Source: an uncultured Fibrobacter sp.
Lineage (GTDB): Bacteria; Fibrobacterota; Fibrobacteria; Fibrobacterales; Fibrobacteraceae
Direction: 5' to 3'
Length of the DNA stretch: 64,000 bases
NCBI GenBank assembly: GCA_946414075.1
Contig: CAMKNA010000006.1
Coordinates: 26,615-90,614 of the forward strand
The notes under the pieces were generated by a model. It was not told the origin of the DNA. It was given only the letters and a program-made list of their open reading frames with translations, and searched no databases. Shown one piece after another: positions 1 to 9,707 of the stretch. Position numbers and translations under genes: made by a program. Within the stretch, counting starts at the first letter, position 1. The number at the start of each line of letters is the position of its first letter.

Positions 1-1066
<1,066 letters not shown>

Positions 1067-1606
1067 CTACAGCGTGCGCTCGAATTCCGCCAGGAACTTG
1101 CGGCCCTGTTCCCATTCACCCAGGTTGCAATCCGAATTGATGTGGCCAAGGGCCCCTGCGTTGAACAGCTTGGCTCCCCACGACTTGGCAAAGAATTCTG
1201 CACGAGCGTAGGTCATATACGGGTCGTTTTCACTACCCACGATGCATGTGGGTACCGGAAGCTTGCCTAAGGGCATGGGGGCAAAGTTGCTGATGGATTC
1301 CACCTCGTCGGTATCGGCGGGGGCTACCAAAAACGCTCCCTTGATGTTTGCGGGAAGTTCGTGCTTTTCCTGTGCCCGCAAGAGCCAGAATACGGTGGTC
1401 ACGCTGCCCAGGCTGTGGGAGACCAGAATGGTGTCGCCTTTCAGCTGCTTGATGGTTTCGCCAAGGGTTTCTACCCATTCTTCTTTTTGCGGTTTGTCCC
1501 AGCAACGCTGGTAAACACGGGATGCGTTGGGCAGGCTTTTTGCCCAGAAGGTCTGCCAGTGGCTCGGACCGGAATTATTCAATCCAGGGACTATCAAATA
1601 GTTCAT
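1067..1606 (-). CDS. RBBP9/YdeN-type alpha/beta hydrolase
   Basis: This is a 179-residue serine hydrolase of the RBBP9/YdeN family. It starts NYLIVPGLNNSGPSHWQ, the oxyanion/Gly-Asn-Ser region typical of the family. The nucleophile elbow is SHSLGS, the acid is likely the Asp in VGSENDPY, and the histidine is in LGHIN. The ORF track extends upstream to 1750, but that part overlaps the upstream gene's 3' end and its terminator. The ATG at 1606 has an AAAAGGGG ribosome site and begins at the conserved N-terminus. Its physiological substrate is unknown. It follows the AhpD-like gene on the same strand but a terminator separates them. Confidence 0.8.
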   Translation of the reverse strand: MNYLIVPGLNNSGPSHWQTFWAKSLPNASRVYQRCWDKPQKEEWVETLGETIKQLKGDTILVSHSLGSVTTVFWLLRAQEKHELPANIKGAFLVAPADTDEVESISNFAPMPLGKLPVPTCIVGSENDPYMTYARAEFFAKSWGAKLFNAGALGHINSDCNLGEWEQGRKFLAEFERTL

Positions 1607-1632
1607 GTTGGACCCCTTTTCACAAGTGAAAA

Positions 1633-1681
1633 ATAAAAAAAGGCGCTCCCGAAAAAGGACTTCAAATCTCTCGGGAACGCC
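1633..1681 (-). terminator. Intrinsic terminator after the AhpD-like gene
   Basis: On the minus strand GGCGTTCCCGA pairs with TCGGGAGCGCC (one mismatch) and is followed by a run of T residues (TTTTTTTATTTTT). It lies just downstream of the AhpD-like stop at 1704 and just upstream of the hydrolase ribosome site, so the hydrolase either reads through or uses its own promoter. Confidence 0.85.
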
Positions 1682-1703
1682 AGCTTGTACGGAGAGTACA
1701 AAC

Positions 1704-2261
1704 TTACTTGATGTCTTTTCTCCAGGTGGCGGGCTTGAACTCGCCAACAATGGGGAGCAGACGCTGGTCCACGTCGATTTTCAGTACTGAGTTGAAGTTG
1801 TTGGTGGCGATCATCTGGGCCGCAAAGCCTACGATGGCCACAATCTCGGAATCGCTGTAGAACTTGCGCAGTTCATCGAAGTAGGAATCCGGCACGGCGG
1901 TGGGGTCCTTCACGATTTGCCTTGCAAGCTTCACGAGAATCTCTTCGTTCTTCTCGTATTCAAAGCCGTTCGGGTCGATACCAAGAGCCTTCAGGTCGCT
2001 GATGAAGAACAGCGAGCAGAGCTGGCAGCTGTTGGTGGTAGAAACGGCGTGGGCGTACACAGTGGCGGCACGCTGGCCGATGATTTCCACAAGGCGCCCC
2101 CAGCTGGTGTACCAGCCCATGAAAGCGTCAAATGTTGCGTAGTCCTGCAGCAGCGCACGCTTCATGTTGGTAATCTTGCCGGTAGAGACGAGCTTTTCAT
2201 AGGCTTCCTTGGCCTTGCCCTGAGCTTCGTCAACAGATTCGATAAATTTTACTCTTGCCAT
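1704..2261 (-). CDS. Carboxymuconolactone decarboxylase/AhpD-like protein
   Basis: This 185-residue helical protein has the AhpD-type redox centre NSCQLCSLF (CxxC) near the middle, followed by a helix with LARQIVKDP and a C-terminal FAAQMIATNNFNSVLKID segment. This is typical of carboxymuconolactone decarboxylase family peroxidase-like proteins. By family it would have alkylhydroperoxidase or disulfide reductase activity, which suits oxidative defence in an anaerobe. The start at 2261 (MARVKF) has a GGAGAG ribosome site, and the longer track start at 2291 has none. A promoter of the TTG-N21-TATATTTTG type lies upstream, and the 5' untranslated region contains a small GGTGC/GCACC hairpin. Confidence 0.8.
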   Translation of the reverse strand: MARVKFIESVDEAQGKAKEAYEKLVSTGKITNMKRALLQDYATFDAFMGWYTSWGRLVEIIGQRAATVYAHAVSTTNSCQLCSLFFISDLKALGIDPNGFEYEKNEEILVKLARQIVKDPTAVPDSYFDELRKFYSDSEIVAIVGFAAQMIATNNFNSVLKIDVDQRLLPIVGEFKPATWRKDIK

Positions 2262-2305
2262 ATTTTGCACTCTCCGTTGGTGCGATTGCACCGTTTTTTG
2301 TTGCG

Positions 2306-2338
2306 CAAAATATAGAAGCGGTTTTTCGCTCTGTCCAA
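2306..2338 (-). promoter_or_regulatory. Promoter of the AhpD-like gene (FCB-type)
   Basis: On the minus strand TTG (2338-2336) is followed after 21 nt by TATATTTTG (2314-2306). This resembles the Bacteroidetes TTTG-N19-21-TAnnTTTG promoter. The start codon is 44 nt further on, with a Shine-Dalgarno sequence. Confidence 0.5.
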
Positions 2339-2410
2339 TATTTAATTCTTATGCGGAGTTATCAGTTTTTTTTATAGTGTCCGTGGCTGGCGGGCCCGAT
2401 TTGGCGCCTT

Positions 2411-2656
2411 TTACGGTTCGCGGCCGAGTACTGCTCGGGCCAGCTGGTCGGCACAGGAGGTAGGCTTGCTGCCGCAGGTGTTGCCCAGGAGTTTTGCCGC
2501 GATATCTTCGGCGCTCATGCCTTCGCAGAGTTTTGCGATGGCCTTCAGGTTGCCGTTGCAACCGCCTGTGAAGCGGATATTGCGGATCTTGTCGCCATCA
2601 CGGGTGAACTGGATGGTGGTGGCGCAAGTGCCTTTTGTCTTGAATGTCTCTTCCAT
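2411..2656 (-). CDS. TSCPD domain protein (TIGR03905 family)
   Basis: This 81-residue protein matches the small TSCPD family: GTCATTIQF at the start, IRFTGGCNGNLKAIAKL in the middle, and the eponymous-type Cys cluster GNTCGSKPTSCADQLA at the end. The domain also occurs at the C-terminus of class II ribonucleotide reductases and is thought to bind metal through its cysteines. The stand-alone form has no assigned function. It is transcribed divergently from the large secreted protein at 2698. Its start has an AGAGG site and the shared intergenic region holds a TATATTTTG box on this strand. Confidence 0.8.
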   Translation of the reverse strand: MEETFKTKGTCATTIQFTRDGDKIRNIRFTGGCNGNLKAIAKLCEGMSAEDIAAKLLGNTCGSKPTSCADQLARAVLGREP

Positions 2657-2697
2657 AAGGTACCTCTGGCCAAAATATAATTTGTAAATTATGACTC

Positions 2698-5600
2698 ATG
2701 AAGTTAAATGCGGTTTTCTTTGCATTTGTTTTGGGGCTTTTGTCTTTGGCCCAGGCAGCGGACACCTTGGAGGTGTTCGTATTGCTGGTGGATTTTAAGC
2801 AGGAAAAGCCCGACAATTCGCTGACGACGGGCGATGGCAGGTTTAATTCCGATACCAAGGTGAACTACAAGCTGGACCCTTCGGGGGTTCGCGCCAACCC
2901 CAACTATTGGCTTAGGCATTTCGAGTTTGTGAACGCTTTTTACCAGGCGGCTAGCGGAGGCAAGCTGGCGGTTCGGGCTCGTGTTTTCCCGGAAAACTCT
3001 CTTTACACCTTGGATAAGCCCATCATGGGTTACAATAGGACGGCCAAGAGCAAGGGTGAAAAGACAGCGGAATATGACGAGGACCGCAGCAGGCTTTACC
3101 TGAACTTCATTTACGATGCGGTGGCCAAGGCCCATTCTTCTAGCGAGTCGCCTTTCAAGGTTCCCCTTTCAAAGAACCCGAATGTGAAACGCTCCTACAT
3201 GATTGCCCACGCAGGGGCGAGCCGCCTGCTGGATGGCGGGAGCATGGGCACCCGTAATGCGGATACGCCGGGTGACTTTTTGGACATTTATGTGGATAAG
3301 GACGCTTGGATGTACCTGATGCCCGATTCGGCGAAGGTGAAGAGCGTGCAACCCGTGATGGGCGTGGGCGAGAACGGCGATACGGTGACGACGGCCCTTG
3401 CTCTGGAAGGTGCAACGGATACCCTGCGCTCTATCATGGTGGTGTCGGAGACGGCATCCCAGGATGGGCTGAATTGGGGTATCAACGGAATCATCACGAA
3501 CCAGGTGGGGCGCGAGCTTGGGCTCCCCAACACCTACGATGTGGTGAAGGGCATTAGCCGCCTGGGTTATTTTGACCTGATGGATTTTGCGGGTTACAAT
3601 GCAGGTAATGGATTTTTCCCTGCGTTGCCCGCAGCTTGGGACAGGCTCTATATGGGTTGGGGCACGGTAAAGGAAGTTCGTCCTACGGCGGGTCACCCGG
3701 TGACGGTGGAGATCGCTGCTGCGGGTAGCGGTCTCGGTACTGAAATCGTGAAAGTCCCCCTGAACGGTAGCGAATACCTGTTGATCGAGAACCGTCAGCG
3801 CAGCTGGAACAAGGATGGTACGGTAGAAGTGGCCCATGTTCGTGATGCCGGTGCCCAGACAGAAACGCAAAAGATTACAGTGCCGGCGGATAGCATTTCC
3901 AAGCTTTTTGAGGATAGCGTTTGTGTGAAGGACAAGTGCAAAGCCAATGCGAAGCAGCTGAGCGGATTTATCTTGGCCCCCAGTTCCTTTGATGCGGGCC
4001 TGCCAGCCAGTGGCATTGCGGTTTGGAAGGTGAACGACTGGTATCTTCGTGAAACGCTGAAGTACGGTATCGCCAACTTCTGGGGCGGCGATACGCTGCG
4101 TGACCACCAGTTCGGAATTTCGCTTGTAGAGTCCGACGGAATCCTCAGCATAGGCAAGTCCTTCAAGAATGCCTTGGGCGAAGATACCTATGATTACGGC
4201 TCCGGAACAGATTTGTTGCCACACTTGCGCATTCCCGCAAAGGATTCCAAGCAGAAGTTCGATACGGTAAAGACCATTGCCCCTACGGGATATGCCAACA
4301 CCATGACCACCCAGGGTGGCTACACGGGAATCAAGATTACGGTGAATGTTCCCAAGGGTGCTCGCAAGGAAAAAACATCCAACGCCTTCATGGGCGACAG
4401 TGTGCTGAACTTTGCAGCCCCCATTATCAGCGTGACCATCAGCATTGATGACGGCAGTATCGAAGGGAGCAAGTTCCCCCGCGAGATTGGCCTAAATTCG
4501 GCGGTGCGCGGCGCGGTGTTCGTAGATGACCCGGAACACGATGGGCAAAAGATTATCGTGGTGGGCGCTGAAGATGGAACCCTGCAGGCCTTCAATGCCC
4601 TGGGCGACACGCTGTTCGTGGCGGATACGGTGATAACCAAGAAGTCCCTGACCCGCGACAGTGCGAAGGTCGAAGTGCCGTTGTACCGCGTGGGGCCGAG
4701 CAATGGAGCGCTGGTGGGCATGGCCAGCGATGGCAAGGATGTTTACAGCCTGCACAGGAACAAGCTGGTAAAGACCCGCTTTGTAGGCGGCATCCCAATA
4801 CAAGATGAAATTGCGGTAGATTCCGCTACGGCAGGGCCTGTCGTTCACGATGGAAAAATCTGGATTGCCAGCCGCGAAGGCGTGGTGACCTACGATGCAG
4901 TCAAGTTTGAAAAGAAGTCGACAATAAACGTTCATGAGTCCAATTCGACAGCGTCAAAAATCTATACCGATATGGCTTATTGCAAGCAAGATGCCGGCAA
5001 GGGTATCGAGAGTGTACAGGTGTCTAGCGATGGCGAGCTCTTTACGACACAGGGGTGGATTAAGCTGAACGGAAAATCTGGTGAGACATTCCGCATTGCC
5101 TGTACCGATATGGATCGGGATGACAAGGTGGATATTATCGCTGTGGGCAGTCGCGGGACCGTTGTGGCTGTGAATTATGATGATGCCAAAAAGGGCCTGG
5201 TGACCCGCTGGACAAAAAGCTACAAGCGTGGCGCCGCAGGCACAAGCGGCCTGAAGGACGAGACTTCGGGTATTGCCATCGGCGATATCAACGGAGACAA
5301 GTATCCTGAAATCGTCTTCTTGGGCGACAATCTGGTTTATGCCCTGGACCGTTCGGGCTTGCCTATCGCTGGGTTCCCCGTAAAGATTAGCCGCGGGACC
5401 CCGATTTATGGATTCTTTAGCGACCCGGTTCTTGTGGATGTAAATGGCGATGCTGACCCTGAAATTCTAGTGCCCAGCAACGATGGCCTGGTTTATGCCT
5501 ACACCGGCAAGGGTAAGGCCCTGACTGAAAAAGACGGGTTCCCGCTGGCGGCCGGCAGCTTTGAGTACGTGGAGTCCACAAAGCAGCTGAAGCCCATGAG

Positions 5601-6102
5601 CATCTTCGTGACAGATGCCGTTCCCACGGCAAAGTCGGCCGGGCCCGAGATTTACGCTTTGCATCGTGACAAGCTCTCGGCGTTCCGCTTGCGGAAGGCC
5701 ACCACAGGGGCGGCTGAATCTCTGGCGGCCTGGACGCTCCCTGCTGGCGGAAACGAAAGGACGGGATACTTTGACGCTTCAAGGCTGGGTACACCCGAGG
5801 CCTCCAAGCAGAAAGACGAGATCCGAGAATTCTTCGTGTACCCGAACCCCGTGCGGGGTGGAAACGCCAAGGCCCGCTTTGAAATCGGGAACAGTGCCAA
5901 GACGGTCACTCTGGAAATTTACGACATTACGGGCTACTGCGTCTACCAGCAGAAAATGTCTGGGGTAGAGGCGGGTCGGAACCAGTTCGAGAACTTGGAC
6001 CTGAAGGCTTTGGGTAGCGATGTCTATACGGTCCGGCTACAGGTGAAGTTCAGTTCCGGCAAGACCAAGCAGAAGCTTTACCGCATTGGGGTAGTGAAAT
6101 GA
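2698..6102 (+). CDS. Secreted M6-protease-like protein with degenerate catalytic motif, propeller and sorting tail
   Basis: This 1134-residue protein has an N-terminal signal peptide (about residues 1-20, ending AQA). An M6/immune-inhibitor-A-like region follows up to about residue 400. The zinc motif expected before LGLPxxYD is HExGH, but here it reads NQVGR (residues 268-272), so all three catalytic positions are lost while LGLPNTYD and the downstream LMDFAGYNAG and WDRLYMGW are kept. Residues about 800-960 hold FG-GAP-like repeats with Ca-binding-type loops (DINGDKYPE, DVNGDADPE, DMDRDDKVD). The last 85 residues form a beta domain with YPNPVRGG, IYDITGY and a basic end, as in type IX sorting domains. 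It heads a close-packed run of genes. It is likely a non-catalytic surface or binding protein. Confidence 0.8.
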   Translation: MKLNAVFFAFVLGLLSLAQAADTLEVFVLLVDFKQEKPDNSLTTGDGRFNSDTKVNYKLDPSGVRANPNYWLRHFEFVNAFYQAASGGKLAVRARVFPENSLYTLDKPIMGYNRTAKSKGEKTAEYDEDRSRLYLNFIYDAVAKAHSSSESPFKVPLSKNPNVKRSYMIAHAGASRLLDGGSMGTRNADTPGDFLDIYVDKDAWMYLMPDSAKVKSVQPVMGVGENGDTVTTALALEGATDTLRSIMVVSETASQDGLNWGINGIITNQVGRELGLPNTYDVVKGISRLGYFDLMDFAGYNAGNGFFPALPAAWDRLYMGWGTVKEVRPTAGHPVTVEIAAAGSGLGTEIVKVPLNGSEYLLIENRQRSWNKDGTVEVAHVRDAGAQTETQKITVPADSISKLFEDSVCVKDKCKANAKQLSGFILAPSSFDAGLPASGIAVWKVNDWYLRETLKYGIANFWGGDTLRDHQFGISLVESDGILSIGKSFKNALGEDTYDYGSGTDLLPHLRIPAKDSKQKFDTVKTIAPTGYANTMTTQGGYTGIKITVNVPKGARKEKTSNAFMGDSVLNFAAPIISVTISIDDGSIEGSKFPREIGLNSAVRGAVFVDDPEHDGQKIIVVGAEDGTLQAFNALGDTLFVADTVITKKSLTRDSAKVEVPLYRVGPSNGALVGMASDGKDVYSLHRNKLVKTRFVGGIPIQDEIAVDSATAGPVVHDGKIWIASREGVVTYDAVKFEKKSTINVHESNSTASKIYTDMAYCKQDAGKGIESVQVSSDGELFTTQGWIKLNGKSGETFRIACTDMDRDDKVDIIAVGSRGTVVAVNYDDAKKGLVTRWTKSYKRGAAGTSGLKDETSGIAIGDINGDKYPEIVFLGDNLVYALDRSGLPIAGFPVKISRGTPIYGFFSDPVLVDVNGDADPEILVPSNDGLVYAYTGKGKALTEKDGFPLAAGSFEYVESTKQLKPMSIFVTDAVPTAKSAGPEIYALHRDKLSAFRLRKATTGAAESLAAWTLPAGGNERTGYFDASRLGTPEASKQKDEIREFFVYPNPVRGGNAKARFEIGNSAKTVTLEIYDITGYCVYQQKMSGVEAGRNQFENLDLKALGSDVYTVRLQVKFSSGKTKQKLYRIGVVK

Positions 6103-7004
6103 ATAAAAGCATATGCAGAGTGATTCTGGCATTTTTAATTACCGCCACCCTTGTCGCCTGTTCAGCAGGTGGTGGTGAACAGACTTTTGAACCGCTGCGT
6201 CCTGATGAGAATGCCGACACTGTCAATTCTTCAGACGGCAAGGGCTCTTCTGATTCGGCTGCTCCTGAATCTTCTAGCGGAGCGGTCGAAGATTCTACCT
6301 GGGCGCCCCTTATGGAGTGGGCCGTAATTCCTGCGACTAGCATTATTCGTGGTACGGCCACCTATTCTATTTCCGGCTTTGAAATTACCACTACCGAAGT
6401 GACTCGGGATGTTTACAGCAAGGTTATGGGTGATATTCCCCAGCAGGTAAACGATGGCGCGGATTTCCCGGTGGAAAATGTGAACTGGTACCAGGCGGTT
6501 CTCTTCTGCAACGCCTACTCTAAGCTGCTTGGCCGCGATACGGCCTATGTCTATACTTCTGTTGGTGATGAATTCTATTTGAATGATCTTTCTATTGATT
6601 ATGCTGCCAAGGGCGCAATTCGCCTGCCCACAGAAAACGAGTGGGAAGTTGCCGCCCGCGGCGGAACCACCAGCACCTATTACTGGGGCACGGAGGAAGC
6701 CAAGAATTACGCCTATTACGCACAAAGTAAAGGCCCCGTGGCGGTAGGTCAGTACTTGCCCAATGAATATGGTCTCTACGACATGGGTGGGAATGTGGCC
6801 GAGTGGGTAAACGACTGGTATGGTACCTACGAGAATAAGGATATGGAGGACCCTACCGGTGCAGAAAAGGGGACAAACCGGGTTGTGCGCGGGGGCGGTT
6901 GGAGCGACAAGGTGTCGGCCCTTGCTTCTAGTGAACGCGCAAAGAAGGCTCCCCTGTATAAGGGCCACAGTTTGGGCTTCCGGATAGCTCGATCCGCAAT
7001 GTAA
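6099..7004 (+). CDS. Lipoprotein with formylglycine-generating-enzyme-like (SUMF1) domain
   Basis: This 301-residue lipoprotein has a lipobox ending LVAC (Cys21) and a Ser/Asp-rich linker to about residue 65. The rest is an FGE-sulfatase domain: EITTTEVTRDVY, PVENVNWYQAVLFCNAYSK, IRLPTENEWEVAARGG, GLYDMGGNVAEWVNDWY, RVVRGGGW and SLGFRIA. True sulfatase-activating enzymes need a Cys pair near the C-terminus that I do not see, so this is probably a C-type-lectin-like binding or structural relative (as in gliding and surface lipoproteins) rather than an oxidase. It overlaps the preceding stop by 4 nt (ATGA), which implies translational coupling. Confidence 0.85.
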   Translation: MNKSICRVILAFLITATLVACSAGGGEQTFEPLRPDENADTVNSSDGKGSSDSAAPESSSGAVEDSTWAPLMEWAVIPATSIIRGTATYSISGFEITTTEVTRDVYSKVMGDIPQQVNDGADFPVENVNWYQAVLFCNAYSKLLGRDTAYVYTSVGDEFYLNDLSIDYAAKGAIRLPTENEWEVAARGGTTSTYYWGTEEAKNYAYYAQSKGPVAVGQYLPNEYGLYDMGGNVAEWVNDWYGTYENKDMEDPTGAEKGTNRVVRGGGWSDKVSALASSERAKKAPLYKGHSLGFRIARSAM

Positions 7005-7032
7005 AATAGGCAAAATTTTTAGATTTGGTGTT

Positions 7033-7539
7033 ATGAAGTATATTGGCTGGATTTTCCTGTTTGTGGTTCTCTTGTTCCTTGGGTGTTCCAAGGAAGAACC
7101 TGCGCCATTGCCGCCCTTGAAAAAGATTGATGTCCCCGAGGGAGTGGTCGGTCTTTATTCGGGTAGGCTTCCTTGCGAAAATTGTAGGGCGAACATTGTC
7201 AAGGTTCAGCTTAAAGAGGACAGTTCGGTGGTGTTTGTCCAGAATATCGTCAGGGGCTCCACTCCCGATTCCATCGATACGGATACCCTGTTGGGGCGGT
7301 TCTCCTTGACTGGCGACAAGATGCTCGTAGATCTTTCCGAGGGGAAGGTCCGCTATAATTTCCAACGAGAACCTTACGGTTCGTTCGCGTTGCTTACGGG
7401 AGCCGGCACGGTCTACAGGGATCAGGACGATATGAAGGCGGAGCTTGTCAGGATCTATGTCAATCCTTTGAGAACGCCTGCTGATACTGCGACTGGCGAC
7501 AGTGTAAAGAAAGATTCTGCGGTGGCAGGAGAAAAGTGA
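7033..7539 (+). CDS. NlpE-like lipoprotein
   Basis: This 168-residue lipoprotein has a short signal peptide and lipobox FLGC (Cys18). After a proline-rich stretch it has GLYSGRLPCENCRANIVKVQLKED, which matches the start of the NlpE N-terminal domain (GxLPCADC), including its CxxC. It continues as a small beta barrel (LLGRFSLTGDKMLVDL) and ends in an Asp/Ser/Lys-rich tail. In enterobacteria NlpE senses envelope stress and surface contact. That role here is inference, though the next gene is a response regulator. It lies 28 nt after the SUMF1-like lipoprotein and overlaps the regulator's start by one base. Confidence 0.65.
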   Translation: MKYIGWIFLFVVLLFLGCSKEEPAPLPPLKKIDVPEGVVGLYSGRLPCENCRANIVKVQLKEDSSVVFVQNIVRGSTPDSIDTDTLLGRFSLTGDKMLVDLSEGKVRYNFQREPYGSFALLTGAGTVYRDQDDMKAELVRIYVNPLRTPADTATGDSVKKDSAVAGEK

Positions 7540-8306
7540 TGCGGTGTACGGCTCTGATTGTAGATGACGAACCGCTTGCACGCGTACGCATGCGTTCTCT
7601 GCTGGAGCCTTTTTCTTCCGAAATAGAGATTATAGGGGAGGCATCTTCCGGGGCGGATGCTATTGAAAAAATAACCCAGCTTTTGCCCGATGTGGTGTTT
7701 CTGGATATTCAGTTGAACGACATGGATGCTTTCGAAGCGCTTAGATCCTTGGAAGACGACATGCCCCTGATAGTCTTTACCACGGCCTACGATAATTTTG
7801 CCTTGCGTGCCTACGAAGAGAATACGGTTGATTACCTGCTGAAGCCCGTTGAACCCGCCCGCCTGGAAAAGACGGTGGAAAAGTTGCGGAAACGACTGGA
7901 ACAGTCGGCATCGGAAAACCAGTTGCCCGAAAATTTCTCCTGGGATTCATTCCGGCAGATGATGGGCTCTGCAAACAATTACCTGCAGCGCCTTCAGGTG
8001 AAAATAGGTGACCGGATTCTGCTTGTGAATGTGGACGAGATTGTCCGTTTCCAGAGCGAGGAGAAATATACGACGGTCTATGCCCTGAGTGGACAGTATG
8101 TAATTGATATGCCCCTTGTGGATTTGGAAAAGAAGCTGGACCCGCGGCAGTTTGTGCGGATTCACCGGGCACACCTGGTGGCTATCGACTACATCGCTGA
8201 AATCAGGAAAAGCGACATGAGCCGGCTGAATGTGGTGTTGCGGGACAAGGACCATACCCAGCTGCTGGTAAGTAGGAATTTTGTGAAAAGGGTGCGTAGC
8301 CTTTAA
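7539..8306 (+). CDS. LytTR-family response regulator
   Basis: This 255-residue protein has an N-terminal receiver domain (about 1-120) with the acidic pair in LIVDDEP, phospho-acceptor Asp in VVFLDIQLND, Thr in FTTAYD and Lys in LLKPVE. A C-terminal LytTR DNA-binding domain (about 150-255) contains VDEIVRFQSEEKYTTVY, FVRIHRAHLVAIDYI and LVSRNFVKRVR. I chose the ATG at 7539, which overlaps the preceding stop (TGATG) and has AGGAG 8 nt before it. The track start at 7536 is a GTG with poorer spacing. No histidine kinase is encoded nearby, so its partner lies elsewhere. Its gene sits between an NlpE-like lipoprotein and signal peptidase, suggesting an envelope regulon. Confidence 0.88.
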   Translation: MRCTALIVDDEPLARVRMRSLLEPFSSEIEIIGEASSGADAIEKITQLLPDVVFLDIQLNDMDAFEALRSLEDDMPLIVFTTAYDNFALRAYEENTVDYLLKPVEPARLEKTVEKLRKRLEQSASENQLPENFSWDSFRQMMGSANNYLQRLQVKIGDRILLVNVDEIVRFQSEEKYTTVYALSGQYVIDMPLVDLEKKLDPRQFVRIHRAHLVAIDYIAEIRKSDMSRLNVVLRDKDHTQLLVSRNFVKRVRSL

Positions 8307-8317
8307 TTGAGTCTTGT

Positions 8318-9706
8318 ATGGAAAATTCACCGAAACATTTTTCGACGAAGAAGTTTTTGAAGGGCCTGACCCGGGAAATTATCGTCCCGGTAGTGCTTGC
8401 GCTGATTGTCATCCAGTATGTGATTCAGGCGTTTCAGATTCCCAGCGGCTCCATGGAAGACTCCCTGCACACGGGAGATTTCTTGCTGGGGCTCAAGTTT
8501 ACCTACGGGTCGCCCATACCTTTCAGCAACCAGCATTTCCCTGGCTACACATTACCCGAGAAGGGCGATGTGGTAATCTTCCGTTATCCAGGTGAACCTG
8601 AATATCCGGACAACAATCCTGGGCGTTATACCCATCTTTTTAATGCCCTGATGCTTGGGAATTTCTACTGGGACCACGAACCTGAGGAAGGTCAGCCCCA
8701 CTTGATTCACTATGCCGATGGCCCGAAGGACTACATTAAGCGCTGTGTTGGCGTGAGCGGCGATACCCTGGCGGTTCACGAGGGAAAACTCTATCTGAAC
8801 GGCGTCCGCCAGGATACGCTTCCGGGGCATGGTAAGTACACGGCCACATTCCGGAGCAAGTCTCCCAAGGACGAGCGGGAGACCTTTGTGGTTCCGTCGG
8901 TGGGGGATGTGTTCTATGTGGATTCCCTACCGTTGGAAAAGTTGTGGTGGCTCCGCTCCCTGGTGCTGCAGGAAAATCCTGATAGCCATGTGGAATTGGA
9001 CCTTTCTCTTTGGCGTGATGGCGTAGAAGACAACAACTACGAATTCGAGAATTTCTTCATTCCGGTGGAAAACGACCGTAGCCTTTTAATAAACGACATG
9101 TTACGCTACAACCGTACCGTATTGCAGCAGCATCTGGTCCAGGGCGATACGATTTACGGTACCATGAGTTTTGCCTATTTCAAGGAGCTTTCGAGAATTG
9201 GGTTCTTGCCCATGCTGGATCCCCACCAGAAGGGTGGCATGACCCGCCAGGTGAGCTATATCGGGCTTGAAGCTTCGGTGTTGCGGGATTTGGAAGGGAA
9301 TGTGGCTTTGCTGAACAAGTCGGCTGATACTCTGGTCGTAGACAGTCTCGTTGGGGATTCTGCGACGGTGGATACGACTGCAATTGACACATCGGTAGCC
9401 TCTGCGGAAAAGGTTGCTTCGAAGTTTGAGATTCGGCGTCGCCTGTTGGTAGATGGCAAGCCCATCGAGAGCTACACCGTCAAGACTCCGCAGTTCTTTA
9501 TGATGGGGGACAACCGCGACAATTCCGCCGACAGCCGCTACTGGGGTTTTGTTTCGTTACGCAATGTTCGTGCGAAAGCGTTTGTGATTTATTTCTCCTT
9601 CGAAAACGAAAACCAGAAATTCGCCCTGGGCAACCCCTTCACCTGGTGGCGCATTCCCTTCAACATCCGTTGGAGCCGTATAGGCAAGATTATACCCCTG
9701 ATTTGA
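8318..9706 (+). CDS. lepB: Signal peptidase I with large insertion
   Basis: This 462-residue membrane-anchored signal peptidase has one transmembrane helix at about residues 20-37. Box B is IPSGSM with nucleophile Ser45, and the general-base lysine is in YIKRCVGVSGD (Lys141). Box E, GDNRDNSADSRYWGF, lies at about residue 395-410. It cleaves signal peptides of exported proteins. The gap between the lysine and box E is about 250 residues, far longer than in ordinary LepB of 250-325 residues. It contains an acidic, Asp/Thr/Ser-rich part (TLVVDSLVGDSATVDTTAID). Long SPases occur in the FCB group. The neighbours are lipoproteins and secreted proteins. Confidence 0.93.
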   Translation: MENSPKHFSTKKFLKGLTREIIVPVVLALIVIQYVIQAFQIPSGSMEDSLHTGDFLLGLKFTYGSPIPFSNQHFPGYTLPEKGDVVIFRYPGEPEYPDNNPGRYTHLFNALMLGNFYWDHEPEEGQPHLIHYADGPKDYIKRCVGVSGDTLAVHEGKLYLNGVRQDTLPGHGKYTATFRSKSPKDERETFVVPSVGDVFYVDSLPLEKLWWLRSLVLQENPDSHVELDLSLWRDGVEDNNYEFENFFIPVENDRSLLINDMLRYNRTVLQQHLVQGDTIYGTMSFAYFKELSRIGFLPMLDPHQKGGMTRQVSYIGLEASVLRDLEGNVALLNKSADTLVVDSLVGDSATVDTTAIDTSVASAEKVASKFEIRRRLLVDGKPIESYTVKTPQFFMMGDNRDNSADSRYWGFVSLRNVRAKAFVIYFSFENENQKFALGNPFTWWRIPFNIRWSRIGKIIPLI

Positions 9707-9707
9707 T

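Noticed and set aside
6099-7004. Active formylglycine-generating enzyme
   Set aside because: The fold is clear but the C-terminal active-site Cys pair is not seen and the protein is a lipoprotein, so I call it SUMF1-like only.
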